Source: Burkholderiales bacterium (lineage in GTDB: Bacteria > Pseudomonadota > Gammaproteobacteria > Burkholderiales > Usitatibacteraceae). Taken from it: a DNA stretch of 17,744 bases. Below, in pieces: positions 7,049-14,841 of the stretch. The translations under genes were made by a program, and so were the position numbers. The notes under the pieces are model-generated. The model saw nothing but the letters and a program-made list of their open reading frames with translations, was not told the DNA's origin and searched no databases. Each line of letters begins with the position of its first letter. Position 1 is the stretch's first letter. The DNA lies in assembly GCA_025350945.1 (NCBI GenBank), contig JANXWW010000123.1, positions 1-17,744 of the forward strand, in the 5' to 3' direction.

Positions 7049-7148
7049 GTAGGGACTGGCGTTGCTTTTCTTGCGGCTAAGCGCACTCTATTTGCAACTT
7101 GATTGCATAAGTTTAACACGCAGCGTCCGAGATAGACGACCCGTTGCG

Positions 7149-7937
7149 CTATTTTTCAATCCAGATAATCCCCGCCATCCGCCCTGACTTCCGGCCCATT
7201 TTGCCTTCGCGCCGATATGAGAAAAAACGTGACGCATCATTTACGGTGCAAAACTCGCCACCGTACACACGTGTGACACATGCACGCGCAAGACAGAGGC
7301 GTGCCAGCGCATAAATATCCGCCATGAATTTATCAGGGTAGCCATCACCACGCGGCACAAAGCACGCCGCCGCCGCAGGGTCACACGAAACAAAAGCATC
7401 ACGCACATCATTACCCACCTCAAACGCAGAAGGGCCAATAGCAGGGCCGAGCCACGCTGTAATTGATGCGGCTGGAATCTGCATTGCGGCCACAGTATTT
7501 TCCAGCACGCCTGCCGCGAGGCCGCGCCAACCGGCATGTGCGGCGGCGACATGCTCCCCCGCGTCGTCGCAGAACAACACGGGCAGACAATCAGCGACCA
7601 TGATGGCGCAGGGCATGTTCGGTATTGATGTGGCGATAGCATCTGCTTTCACATCTTCGCGCAAATGAATCACCTCATCGGCAGCGACCACGCGGCTGCC
7701 ATGAACCTGACTCAGCCACTTGGGAGCGTGCGGCAGCAAAGCGGCTACCCGGCGACGATTCTCATCAATGGCGTCCGGCGCATCGCCGGTTGATCGGCCA
7801 AGATTTAACGTGCCAAAATCTGCGTGCTCGGTGTTCGCGCTCACGCCACCTGCGCGCGTGGTGAAAAACGCTTTAACGTTTGCCGGTTGTGGCCAGCCGG
7901 GGAAAATCAGATCACTTGCGCTCAAAGGTGAACTCAC
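7149..7937 (-). CDS. pgeF: Peptidoglycan editing factor PgeF (YfiH/laccase-domain family)
   Basis: Member of the multicopper polyphenol oxidase (DUF152) family. E. coli YfiH/PgeF prevents misincorporation of L-Ser into UDP-MurNAc peptide, and related proteins act on purine nucleosides. The 262 residues are close to the family norm of ~245. Metal and active-site residues are visible: His79 in QVHG (77-80), Cys117 in ADCLPV, and His134 in HAGWRG (134-139). FFTTRAGGVS near the N terminus and FFSYRREG near the C terminus are also family features. The start is GTG at 7937, 12 bp after the rluD stop, which points to translational coupling; no strong Shine-Dalgarno is visible. The rluD-pgeF pairing is widely conserved in proteobacteria. 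Confidence 0.93.
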   Translation of the reverse strand: MSSPLSASDLIFPGWPQPANVKAFFTTRAGGVSANTEHADFGTLNLGRSTGDAPDAIDENRRRVAALLPHAPKWLSQVHGSRVVAADEVIHLREDVKADAIATSIPNMPCAIMVADCLPVLFCDDAGEHVAAAHAGWRGLAAGVLENTVAAMQIPAASITAWLGPAIGPSAFEVGNDVRDAFVSCDPAAAACFVPRGDGYPDKFMADIYALARLCLARACVTRVYGGEFCTVNDASRFFSYRREGKMGRKSGRMAGIIWIEK

Positions 7938-7949
7938 TTTAAGCTCAAT

Positions 7950-8984
7950 CTATAGCTCACGCACGAATGCAATCAACTCCTGCATATCTTCCGGTAGCGG
8001 CGATTCAAAGGTCATCGCCTCAGATGTCACCGGATGCTCCAGCGTGAGCCTGCGCGCATGCAGCGCCTGCCTGCCAAACGCATTGAACGTATCGCGCACA
8101 TGCGCGTCAATCTTGGTCATGGTTGGGCCGTAGACGGGATCGCCTTCCAGCGGGAAGCCGATAAATTGCATATGCACGCGAATCTGATGGGTGCGACCGG
8201 TCTCAAGCGAGCATTCGATGAGCGAATGAAATTCATAGCGCTCCATCGGACGATAGTGCGTGACAGCAGATTTTCCGGCGTTGGATTCACCACGACGCGT
8301 GTCGCCAATCACTGCCATTTTAGTGCGCTCACGCGGATGACGATCAATCGGCGCGTCCACCGTGCCACTGTCTTTCACGTAGCCGCGCACCAGTGCGTTA
8401 TAGATGCGCTTCATGGTTCGCGCTTGTAGTTGGCGCACGAGGGATAATTGTGCCGCCTCGGTTTTCGCCGCCACCATTACGCCACTGGTGTCTTTATCGA
8501 GGCGATGCACAATACCCGCGCGCGGTAAATTGGCGACTTGCGGGTTGCGCGCGAGCAATCCATTCAACAGCGTACCGCTCCAGTTACCCGCGCCGGGATG
8601 CACCACCAGTCCGGCTGGTTTATTGATGACGATGATTGCATCATCCTCATAAATCGCTTCAATCGGCAACACTTCCGGTTTAAACGCCAGCTCTTCCTCG
8701 CGCGGCGTCAAGGTGGCGATAATGGTTTCGCCACCGAGCAATTTACTCTTAGGCTGTGCGGCAACACCGTCCAGCAAAATCGCCCCGTCTTTGACCATTC
8801 CTGCCAGACGGCTGCGTGAATAATCGGGGAACAATTCCGCCAATCCCTGATCCAGCCGCCTGCCGATTAATGCCAGCGGCACCGTGAGTGTCACCTGAGG
8901 CACCGAGGCATTGTGGGCTTTGGGTTGGGCAAGGCGATCCAGCTCGGTTGGGCTATAATCTTCGTCTTCAAGTTCTATTGGCAT
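7950..8984 (-). CDS. rluD: 23S rRNA pseudouridine synthase RluD
   Basis: Converts uridines in the helix 69 loop of 23S rRNA (positions 1911, 1915 and 1917 in E. coli) to pseudouridine. From ATG at 8984 it has 344 residues versus 326 in E. coli. An S4 RNA-binding domain covers about 38-95 (RRLDQGLAELFPDYSRSRL region). The catalytic motif HRLDKDTSG is at 160-168 with Asp163, and GRTHQIRVH is at 263-271. A TTG two codons upstream is in frame but less likely. No Shine-Dalgarno precedes the ATG, and a -10-like CATAAT ends only 6 nt before it, so the mRNA may be leaderless. It diverges from bamD with 9 bp between start codons and is followed by pgeF. Confidence 0.95.
   Translation of the reverse strand: MPIELEDEDYSPTELDRLAQPKAHNASVPQVTLTVPLALIGRRLDQGLAELFPDYSRSRLAGMVKDGAILLDGVAAQPKSKLLGGETIIATLTPREEELAFKPEVLPIEAIYEDDAIIVINKPAGLVVHPGAGNWSGTLLNGLLARNPQVANLPRAGIVHRLDKDTSGVMVAAKTEAAQLSLVRQLQARTMKRIYNALVRGYVKDSGTVDAPIDRHPRERTKMAVIGDTRRGESNAGKSAVTHYRPMERYEFHSLIECSLETGRTHQIRVHMQFIGFPLEGDPVYGPTMTKIDAHVRDTFNAFGRQALHARRLTLEHPVTSEAMTFESPLPEDMQELIAFVREL
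8954..8959 (+). promoter_or_regulatory. Candidate -10 element for bamD, inside the rluD 5' end
   Basis: A perfect TATAAT lies at 8954-8959, which would start transcription near 8966 and leave a ~28-nt leader before the bamD ATG at 8994. No good -35 is found at normal spacing (TTGGGC at 8925-8930 is 23 bp away). The element lies within the first ten codons of rluD. Confidence 0.5.
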
Positions 8985-8990
8985 TCGCAA

Positions 8991-9018
8991 ATTATGACAC
9001 GACGCATCCTATTGTCTT
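8991..9018 (-). promoter_or_regulatory. Candidate rluD promoter overlapping the bamD start codon
   Basis: The minus strand has AAGACA (9018-9013), a 16-bp spacer, then TGT-CATAAT with the -10 at 8996-8991 and an extended TGn motif. The -10 hexamer covers the bamD start codon. Transcription would begin at or next to the rluD ATG. This is a prediction from hexamer matches only. Confidence 0.4.
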
Positions 9019-9800
9019 TTCTTCTCTACACCATCACCGCCTTAGGCATCGGCCTCATGGGCGGTTGCGGCCTATTTGGCGAGAAGCTCAATGAGCAAAA
9101 AAACTGGAGCGTGGAAGAGTTTTACAGAAACGCGAAATCCGATCTCGATTCCGGCAACTATGCGGGTGCAATCAAGCTGTACGAAGCGCTTGAGGCCCGC
9201 TATCCGTTTGGCCGCTATGCGCAGCAAGCGCAGCTCGATATTGCCTATGCGTATTACAAGGAAAACGACAGCACACAGGCCGTTGCCGCGACCGAACGTT
9301 TTATCAAGTTGCATCCTAATCATCCCAATCTGGATTACGCGCTGTATTTAAAAGCGCTCGCGTTTTTTAAACCGGATTTGGGATTGTTCGGTGATTTGCT
9401 GAACCTTGATCCATCGGATCGCGACCCGAAAGCGCTGCGCGAATCGTTTGAAGCGTTCAAGGATTTGGTTATCCGTTTTCCAGACAGTATTTATTCAGCC
9501 GATGCGCGCGCCCGTATGTCCTATCTCGTCAATACATTGGCGCGGCATGATATTTCGGTGGCGCGCTACTACATGAGCCGTGGTGCATATATAGCGTCGG
9601 TCAATCGCGCACAAAACGTACTACAGCGTTATCCGCAAGCGCCCGCCACGCAAGACGCGCTGGAAGTGAGTGTAGAAGCGTACGAAAAAATGGGCATGAC
9701 CGAGTTGGCTAATTCATCGCGCCGTGTGCTGGAAAAAAACTTTCCCAATAACTCGACTGTTTCCAAATCAGGCGCGAAAGCGTGGTGGAAGCTCTGGTGA
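8994..9800 (+). CDS. bamD: Outer-membrane assembly lipoprotein BamD
   Basis: Lipoprotein subunit of the BAM complex, which folds beta-barrel proteins into the outer membrane; it acts on the periplasmic face and binds BamA. From ATG at 8994 it has 268 residues (E. coli 245). A type II signal peptide covers residues 1-24, with lipobox LMGGC and lipidated Cys25. Tetratricopeptide-like helices follow, including WSVEEFYRNAKSDLDSGNY and YPFGRYAQQAQLDIAYAYYK, which are typical of BamD/ComL. The frame is open 27 codons further up, but that part overlaps rluD and would bury the signal peptide. It diverges from rluD, as in many proteobacteria, and converges with ppk. Confidence 0.95.
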   Translation: MTRRILLSFLLYTITALGIGLMGGCGLFGEKLNEQKNWSVEEFYRNAKSDLDSGNYAGAIKLYEALEARYPFGRYAQQAQLDIAYAYYKENDSTQAVAATERFIKLHPNHPNLDYALYLKALAFFKPDLGLFGDLLNLDPSDRDPKALRESFEAFKDLVIRFPDSIYSADARARMSYLVNTLARHDISVARYYMSRGAYIASVNRAQNVLQRYPQAPATQDALEVSVEAYEKMGMTELANSSRRVLEKNFPNNSTVSKSGAKAWWKLW

Positions 9801-9865
9801 TGGCGGTGCCGTATCGGTTTGGCTAACTGCGCAAACTGAGCGACGACAGATTTAAAAGAATTGCA

Positions 9866-11992
9866 CTATTCCATCGCCAGCAATTGCAGCAACTGTTCCT
9901 GCGCCGCGCGACGAACACCCCGCGCGCCACGTGCCGGTTTCTTTCTCGTATAGCCACCGTCACCGTCCATTTCCCACGCTTGTGCGTTGTCCTGCAAATA
10001 CGGTGTCAAGCCTTCGCTGATCACGCGTTTTTTGAGTTTGGGATCGAGAATGGGAAAGCAGGTTTCAATGCGCCGAAAGAAATTGCGCTCCATCCAGTCC
10101 GCGCTGGATAGCATCACGCGCTCGCTGCCGCCTTCGCGAAAATAAAAAATACGCGAATGCTCCAGAAAGCGCCCAACAATGGATCGCACCCGAATATTCT
10201 CCGACAATCCCGGCACGCCCGGCCTCAGCGCGCATACGCCACGCACGATCAAGTCGATCTTCACACCGGCAGCGGACGCACGATAAAGTGTCTCGATCAC
10301 ATCAGGATCAAGCAGCGAATTCATCTTGGCAATGATTAAAGCCCGCTTGCCGGATTTTGCCAATTTGATTTCATTATCGATTGCAGCGATAACACGATCA
10401 TGCAGCGTAAACGGCGATTGCCACACATGTTTTAATTTCGTGGCCTTGCCAAGCCCGGTGAGCTGAACAAAAATTTCGTTCACATCCGCGCAGATGCCTT
10501 CATGGGAAGTCAACAAACCAAAATCGGTATAAAGCCTGGCGGTGCGGGGATGATAATTGCCGGTACCCAGATGCACGTAGCGTCGCAATATTTTACGGCC
10601 CTCGTCGCCGGTTTCAAACTCGCGGCGCACAATCAGCGCCATCTTCGCGTGCGTTTTATGGCCCACCACACCGTAGACCACATGCGCCCCCACTGCCTCA
10701 AGTTTGGCTGCCCAATTCAAGTTGGCTTCCTCGTCAAACCGCGCCAGCAGCTCCACCACCACCGTCACTTCTTTACCTCGCTTGGCAGCATCAATCAACG
10801 TTTCCATGATGGCCGAATCAGTACCCGTGCGATAAACAGTCTGCTTGATTGCCACCACCTGCGGATCGCGCGCGGCCTGCTGAATAAATTCGATCACAGG
10901 CGCGAAGCTTTGAAACGGATGGTGCAACAACACATCATGTTTGGCGAGGATTTCAAATATGCCGCTCACGTCTTTTTGCTTGTTGAGCTTCTGGATGACC
11001 TTGGGCGAGCCCGCGGCAAACGGCGGAAATTTGAGATCAGGCCGCGCCACCTGATCGGGCACATTCATCAGGCGCACCAAATTGACCGGGCCATTCACGC
11101 GATAAAGATCGGCCTCATCCAGCTCGAATTGCGCGAGCAAAAACTGCGTCATTTCATCCGAACAATTATCGGCAACTTCAAGTCGTACCGCATCACCGAG
11201 ATGGCGTTGCGGCAATTCACCTTGCAAGGCGATGCGAAGGTTTTTCACTTCTTCTTCATCAACAAATAAATCAGAATTTCGCGTCACGCGAAACTGATAG
11301 CAGCCGAGCACTTCCATACCCGCAAATAATTCGCCAACATGCGCGTGCAGGATCGACGTTAAAAACACAAACTCGCTTGACCGATCATCCGTCTCGCTGG
11401 CAATGCCGACCGGAAACTTGATGACGCGTGGCAGCACTCGCGGTGCCTGCACAATCGCCCGCTGCGAGTCGCGACCAAACGCATCGCGACCGCGCAACTC
11501 GACGGCAAAATTGAGTGATTTGTTGAAGATGCGCGGAAACGGGTGTGCGGGATCAAGACCAATGGGCGTGAGCAGCGGCATCATTTCCCGGAAGAAAAAA
11601 TCTTTGACCCAAGTTTGCTGGGCAGATGTCCAATTTGCGCGGCGTACGAAGCGAATGCCCTCCGCCGCCATGGCCGGAAACATTTCGTCGTTGAGCAGCG
11701 CATATTGCCGCGCCACCATCGTATTGACTTCAGTGACCAACAAGCGAAAGGTTTGTTTCGCGCTGCGACCATCGTCACCGCGCATGGTGGAATTGAGCTT
11801 GATCTGCTCCTTCAAACCGGCGACACGGATCTCGAAAAACTCATCGAGATTTGACGACACAATTGATAAATATTTAAGGCGTTCCAGCAGCGGAACGGTC
11901 TTGTCTTCCGCCTGCGCCAGTACACGATGATTAAATGCGAGCAGCTGGATTTCCCGATTTAAAAATCGGCTAACCGTTTTTTTCGTAACCAT
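9866..11992 (-). CDS. ppk: Polyphosphate kinase 1
   Basis: Makes polyphosphate reversibly from ATP through a phospho-histidine intermediate; PPK1 is usually membrane-associated. From ATG at 11992 it has 708 residues, close to the ~690 norm. The N-terminal domain opens FLNREIQLLAFNHRVLAQAED and includes YLSIVSSNLDEFFEIRVAGL. The HAK phospholipase-D-like motif carries the autophosphorylated His448 (HKTHAKM), followed by YVHLGTGNYHPRTARLYTDF. The second key His612 is in FLEHSRIFYF. The last ~30 residues are basic and Ala/Arg-rich. A GTG ten codons upstream (12022) is an alternative start; neither has a clear Shine-Dalgarno. A Pho box at 12037-12054 is oriented toward this gene. ppk and ppx diverge, unlike the ppk-ppx operon of E. 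coli. Confidence 0.97.
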   Translation of the reverse strand: MVTKKTVSRFLNREIQLLAFNHRVLAQAEDKTVPLLERLKYLSIVSSNLDEFFEIRVAGLKEQIKLNSTMRGDDGRSAKQTFRLLVTEVNTMVARQYALLNDEMFPAMAAEGIRFVRRANWTSAQQTWVKDFFFREMMPLLTPIGLDPAHPFPRIFNKSLNFAVELRGRDAFGRDSQRAIVQAPRVLPRVIKFPVGIASETDDRSSEFVFLTSILHAHVGELFAGMEVLGCYQFRVTRNSDLFVDEEEVKNLRIALQGELPQRHLGDAVRLEVADNCSDEMTQFLLAQFELDEADLYRVNGPVNLVRLMNVPDQVARPDLKFPPFAAGSPKVIQKLNKQKDVSGIFEILAKHDVLLHHPFQSFAPVIEFIQQAARDPQVVAIKQTVYRTGTDSAIMETLIDAAKRGKEVTVVVELLARFDEEANLNWAAKLEAVGAHVVYGVVGHKTHAKMALIVRREFETGDEGRKILRRYVHLGTGNYHPRTARLYTDFGLLTSHEGICADVNEIFVQLTGLGKATKLKHVWQSPFTLHDRVIAAIDNEIKLAKSGKRALIIAKMNSLLDPDVIETLYRASAAGVKIDLIVRGVCALRPGVPGLSENIRVRSIVGRFLEHSRIFYFREGGSERVMLSSADWMERNFFRRIETCFPILDPKLKKRVISEGLTPYLQDNAQAWEMDGDGGYTRKKPARGARGVRRAAQEQLLQLLAME

Positions 11993-12036
11993 GTCTGATT
12001 GTTTTTTATAATGTAACTTCACGATACCGACAGCTT

Positions 12037-12054
12037 ATGACGTTTTTGTGACGG
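12037..12054 (-). promoter_or_regulatory. Candidate Pho box upstream of ppk
   Basis: The minus strand reads CCGTCACAAAAACGTCAT. This matches the consensus CTGTCAT-AAAA-CTGTCAT at 14 of 18 positions with exact 7-4-7 spacing. A third partial repeat (CTGTCGG) follows 3 nt later. Weak -10-like hexamers lie downstream (TATCGT about 10 nt on, TACATT further on). The location before ppk fits PhoB control under phosphate starvation; binding is not proven. Confidence 0.6.
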
Positions 12055-12142
12055 TGCGCAATTTATCAGATTTGACATGGCATGTGACATACTCGCAAAA
12101 ACCATTACTGCCCATAAAGTTAACAACAATTTAACGACAAAC

Positions 12143-13663
12143 ATGCCTCATCACACCTTAGCCGCCGTCGATCTTGGCTCCAACAGTTTTCATCTGCAAA
12201 TCGCCAGAGTGGTGGATCACCAGCTTTACCCGCTCGATAATTTGAAAGAAACAATCAGGCTCGGTGCGGGTGTCACGCCTGAAAAGCAGATTGATGCGGC
12301 AACTGCCGAGCGTGCGCTCAACGCATTACGATTATTCGCAGAACGATTGCGCGGGCTGCCCAAAGACGCGGTGCGCGTGGTCGGTACCAATGCGCTGCGC
12401 ATCGCCAAAAATGCGGGTAGCTTTGTGCGTGAAGCAGAAAGTATTTTAGGTTATCCGATAGAAGTGATTGCGGGGCGCGAAGAAGCGCGTCTAATTTATG
12501 TTGGTGTCGCGCATTCTCTGCCGCCCGCGAATCATAACCGGCTGGTCGTCGATATCGGCGGCGGCTCAACCGAATTTATTATCGGTCATCGCATGAAGCC
12601 CAAGCTGGTTGATAGTCTTTATATGGGTTGCGTGTCGTTTTCAGAGCGCTACTTTCCCGGCGGCAAGCTGGATCGCAAATCGTTCAAGGAAGCCGAATAC
12701 GCCGCAGCACGTGAGCTAGAATCGATCACGACGCCATTCCGCAAGGAAGGCTGGCGCGAAGCATTCGGGTCAAGCGGGACTGCGAAAGCACTCGGCATTA
12801 TTCTGGTCGAAAACGGTCAATCAAAAGAGACCATTACCCGCGACGGTCTGGCATGGCTGAAAGAAAAAGCGATAAAAGCGGGTGACTTCAAAAGCCTTGA
12901 TCTTCCCGGCGTTAAAGGTGATCGCATCCCCGTGCTGCCGGGTGGGCTGGCGATCATGACGGCCGTGTTTGAAGAGCTTAACTTGAAAGAAATGTCGATT
13001 GCCGACACCGCCTTGCGAGACGGTGTGCTTTACGATTTATTGGGGCGCACATTTCATGCGGATATTCGCGATGCTACCGTCACGCAATTCGCCAAGCGCT
13101 ATCACATCGATCAGGCGCAAGCGGTACGCGTGGAAGCGTCAGCACTGCGATTTTTTGATGCGATTGATAATGAAAACCCATTACAAACAGACGAAAAAAA
13201 TGATGCCGAAACCATCAAGGAGCGCCGCTTCCAGCATCGCCAAACACTAGGCTGGGCGTGCCATTTGCACGAGATCGGGATTTCGATTGCGCAGGCAGGC
13301 TTTCACAAACACTCGGCCTATATTATTGGTAATGCGGACATGCCGGGATTTTCCAAACGTGAGCAGGCTGCGCTCGCCGCGTTGATTCTCGCCCAGCGTG
13401 GCAAATTATCAAAAGTGAATCCGGAGTTTATGCAAGACCCGTTATTCGTATCGCGGGTGCTGTGTTTACGACTAGCGGTATTGCTGTCGCGCAGCCGCCG
13501 CAATTTAAACGGAAAATTATTCAATTTATCGCGCCATGTTTCCGGCCGAAAATTTAGCCTCGACGTAGAAAGCGATTGGCTGACCAGAAACGATCTCACG
13601 GCCTATGAGCTAAAGCAGGAGGCGGCGGAATGGAATAATGTGGGGATTGAAGTGCTGATTTGA
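12143..13663 (+). CDS. ppx: Exopolyphosphatase (Ppx/GppA family)
   Basis: Releases terminal phosphate from polyphosphate; GppA relatives also hydrolyse pppGpp. From ATG at 12143 it has 506 residues (E. coli Ppx 513, GppA 494). The sugar-kinase/actin-fold domain has DLGSNSFHL at 10-18, the catalytic-glutamate region GREEARL at 111-117, DIGGGSTE at 137-144 and FGSSGTAKAL at 208-217. A C-terminal HD-like helical domain follows from about 310, with HRQTLGWACHLHEIG. The frame is open to an ATG at 12077, but the family N terminus starts at PHHTLAAVDLGSNS. No Shine-Dalgarno is visible. It diverges from ppk and ends at a strong terminator. Choosing between Ppx and GppA is based on the ppk linkage. 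Confidence 0.93.
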   Translation: MPHHTLAAVDLGSNSFHLQIARVVDHQLYPLDNLKETIRLGAGVTPEKQIDAATAERALNALRLFAERLRGLPKDAVRVVGTNALRIAKNAGSFVREAESILGYPIEVIAGREEARLIYVGVAHSLPPANHNRLVVDIGGGSTEFIIGHRMKPKLVDSLYMGCVSFSERYFPGGKLDRKSFKEAEYAAARELESITTPFRKEGWREAFGSSGTAKALGIILVENGQSKETITRDGLAWLKEKAIKAGDFKSLDLPGVKGDRIPVLPGGLAIMTAVFEELNLKEMSIADTALRDGVLYDLLGRTFHADIRDATVTQFAKRYHIDQAQAVRVEASALRFFDAIDNENPLQTDEKNDAETIKERRFQHRQTLGWACHLHEIGISIAQAGFHKHSAYIIGNADMPGFSKREQAALAALILAQRGKLSKVNPEFMQDPLFVSRVLCLRLAVLLSRSRRNLNGKLFNLSRHVSGRKFSLDVESDWLTRNDLTAYELKQEAAEWNNVGIEVLI

Positions 13664-13701
13664 ATCTGCTAAACCAAACACGAGAACCTGCACAGCGTTA
13701 C

Positions 13702-13739
13702 AAGCAAAAATGCTCCAAACAGCGCACCAGTACTGGTTT
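13702..13739 (+). repeat. Dispersed intergenic repeat, copy 2
   Basis: AAGCAAAAATGCTCCAAA at 13702-13719 is identical to the start of copy 1 at 2152-2169. It is followed by GCGCACCAGTACTGGTTTT, whose CCAGTACTGG (13727-13736) is a perfect palindrome; copies 1 and 3 have decayed versions (CCAATATTAG, CCAGCACTAG). It lies between the ppx stop and the ppx terminator. Confidence 0.6.
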
Positions 13740-13747
13740 TTTCCCAT

Positions 13748-13777
13748 AAAAAAGCCCCGCATCGCGGGGCTTTTTTT
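13748..13777. terminator. Bidirectional rho-independent terminator between ppx and the ComEA-like gene
   Basis: GCCCCGC (13754-13760) and GCGGGGC (13764-13770) form a perfect GC stem with a 3-nt loop. It is flanked by six A on the left and seven T on the right. It lies 85 nt after the ppx stop and 45 nt beyond the end of the convergent ComEA-like gene, so it can serve both. Confidence 0.92.
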
Positions 13778-13821
13778 CAATACCAACTTCTGCATCAGGC
13801 AAATAACACCCGACTAAAATA

Positions 13822-14517
13822 TTATTTCTTCGGTGCGTCTTTCGATGCATCTTTGGCAGCGTCTTTCGCTGCGGGCTTGTCGGCCTTGGGTGCTTTGGCG
13901 GCGGCAGCCTTTGCTTCTTTGTCGGCTTTAGCTTTTTCAGCTTTGGCTTTATTTTCTTCAGCAGCTTTTGCAGCTTTGTCTGCCTTCTCTTGCTTGGCAG
14001 CGGCTGCTTTTGCTTTCTTCTCTTCGATAGCTTTAGCTTTCTTGTCAGCGGCAGACATTTCTTTGGTATCTGCTTTTTTCGCATCAGCAGCCATCGCTTT
14101 TTCGGCTTTTGCAGGAGCAGCGTCTTTTTTCATTTCAGCTTTTGCGGGAGCAGCATCTTTCTTCATTTCTGCTTTTGCATCAGCAGGTTTTGCGTCTGCT
14201 TTCGGCTCGGCCTTGGCAGCAGGTTTCGCATCTGCCTTGGCAACAACGGTAGTCTTGCCGGTCAAACCCACATCTTTTTCAATTTTCTTCAGTGTACCTT
14301 CGCCAATACCAGGCACTTTATCGACATCAGCCAGCGTCTTGAACGGGCCGTTCTTGGTGCGGTAATCGATAATGGCTTGCGCTTTGACTTCGCCGATTCC
14401 GTTGAGAGAAATCAGCTCTTCCTTGGTGGCGGTATTTAAATTTACTGCGGCAAATGCCATGGTGACCGACGCAAAAAATGCGCCGAGGGTGACGAGGATT
14501 GCGAGGATCTTTTTCAT
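13822..14517 (-). CDS. Exported ComEA-like helix-hairpin-helix protein with Ala/Lys-rich tail
   Basis: Predicted periplasmic DNA-binding protein. From ATG at 14517, with Shine-Dalgarno AAGGAA 6 nt upstream, it has 231 residues. Residues 1-23 are a signal peptide (MKKILAILVTLGAFFA... ending AFA before AVNLN). Residues 25-85 are a ComEA-type double helix-hairpin-helix: VNLNTATKEEL, LNGIGEVKAQAIIDYR, and VPGIGEGTLKKI. Residues 86-231 are low-complexity, dominated by Ala, Lys, Asp and Glu, with an 11-residue duplication (AEMKKDAAPAK) at 117-138. Short ComEA proteins in this phylum usually end soon after the HhH domain, so the tail is unusual and resembles histone H1-like tails. DNA uptake is the likely role of the domain; the tail's role is unknown. 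The gene stands alone between the ppx terminator and a 324-bp spacer. Confidence 0.85.
   Translation of the reverse strand: MKKILAILVTLGAFFASVTMAFAAVNLNTATKEELISLNGIGEVKAQAIIDYRTKNGPFKTLADVDKVPGIGEGTLKKIEKDVGLTGKTTVVAKADAKPAAKAEPKADAKPADAKAEMKKDAAPAKAEMKKDAAPAKAEKAMAADAKKADTKEMSAADKKAKAIEEKKAKAAAAKQEKADKAAKAAEENKAKAEKAKADKEAKAAAAKAPKADKPAAKDAAKDASKDAPKK
14105..14170. repeat. 33-bp tandem duplication in the ComEA-like tail
   Basis: Two adjacent 33-bp units (14105-14137 and 14138-14170) differ at only a few third-codon-type positions and encode the same 11 residues (AEMKKDAAPAK on the minus strand). The unit length is a multiple of three, so the frame is kept. This looks like a recent in-frame expansion of the tail. 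Confidence 0.8.
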
Positions 14518-14841
14518 ATCTTTTCCTTGGAGTGAGTGAAAGTAAAACATTTTTGTAACAGATACTTTTGAGCCTGCCAGCTTGATTCCAGCATCAATGC
14601 AATTTGTATCAAACTGTAAAACCTTACCCCCACTAAAACGGGGTGACCATCAAACGGTTGACATCGAGCCACAACAGAAATCTGTACCTTCTTCTAATCA
14701 TCTACCATCTAGCCAAGTTTGACGGGGGCACAAAAAACAATCCGCCAGAGCCCCCTCATACTTATCGGCACTTTTGATTATACAAAGTTTTTAAAATAAG
14801 CATGAAGGCTTGGCCAAGGCTGATTCAGTCGTCTTGCCGCA
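14518..14841. other. 324-bp spacer with no gene; possible leftward promoter and hairpins
   Basis: No convincing ORF or known RNA family is seen. On the minus strand TGTATAAT gives an extended -10 (hexamer 14782-14777), starting transcription near 14770 toward the ComEA-like gene. Downstream are an inverted repeat GGGGGC/GCCCCC (14724-14729 with 14750-14755), ACAGA/TCTGT (14674-14685), and ACCCC/GGGGT around 14630-14645. The spacer could hold a ~250-nt leader or a small RNA. A closer promoter (TTGATA, 16 bp, TGGAAT) near 14575-14605 is a weaker alternative. Confidence 0.35.

Noticed and set aside
7093..7107. TGCAA-N5-TTGCA inverted repeat upstream of the ZIP gene
   Set aside because: The arms are only 5 bp and do not match the Zur consensus known to me; it could be chance.
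9801..9865. Possible terminator between bamD and ppk
   Set aside because: No hairpin with a T-run was found in this 65-bp convergent gap.
10502..11269. 255-codon plus-strand ORF opposite ppk
   Set aside because: It lies wholly inside the well-conserved ppk frame, with no recognisable domain or ribosome site.
12072..12094. TTGACA at 12072 and a near-Pho-box (ATGTCAC-N5-ATGTCAA on the minus strand)
   Set aside because: TTGACA has no -10 at 16-18 bp. The second Pho-like pair has 12-bp rather than 11-bp periodicity, so I did not annotate either.
13853..14439. Long plus-strand ORFs opposite the ComEA-like gene (170 and 149 codons)
   Set aside because: They mirror the Ala/Lys-rich low-complexity tail, whose codons lack stops on the other strand. 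They have no domain, and the sense gene has a clear Shine-Dalgarno and signal peptide.
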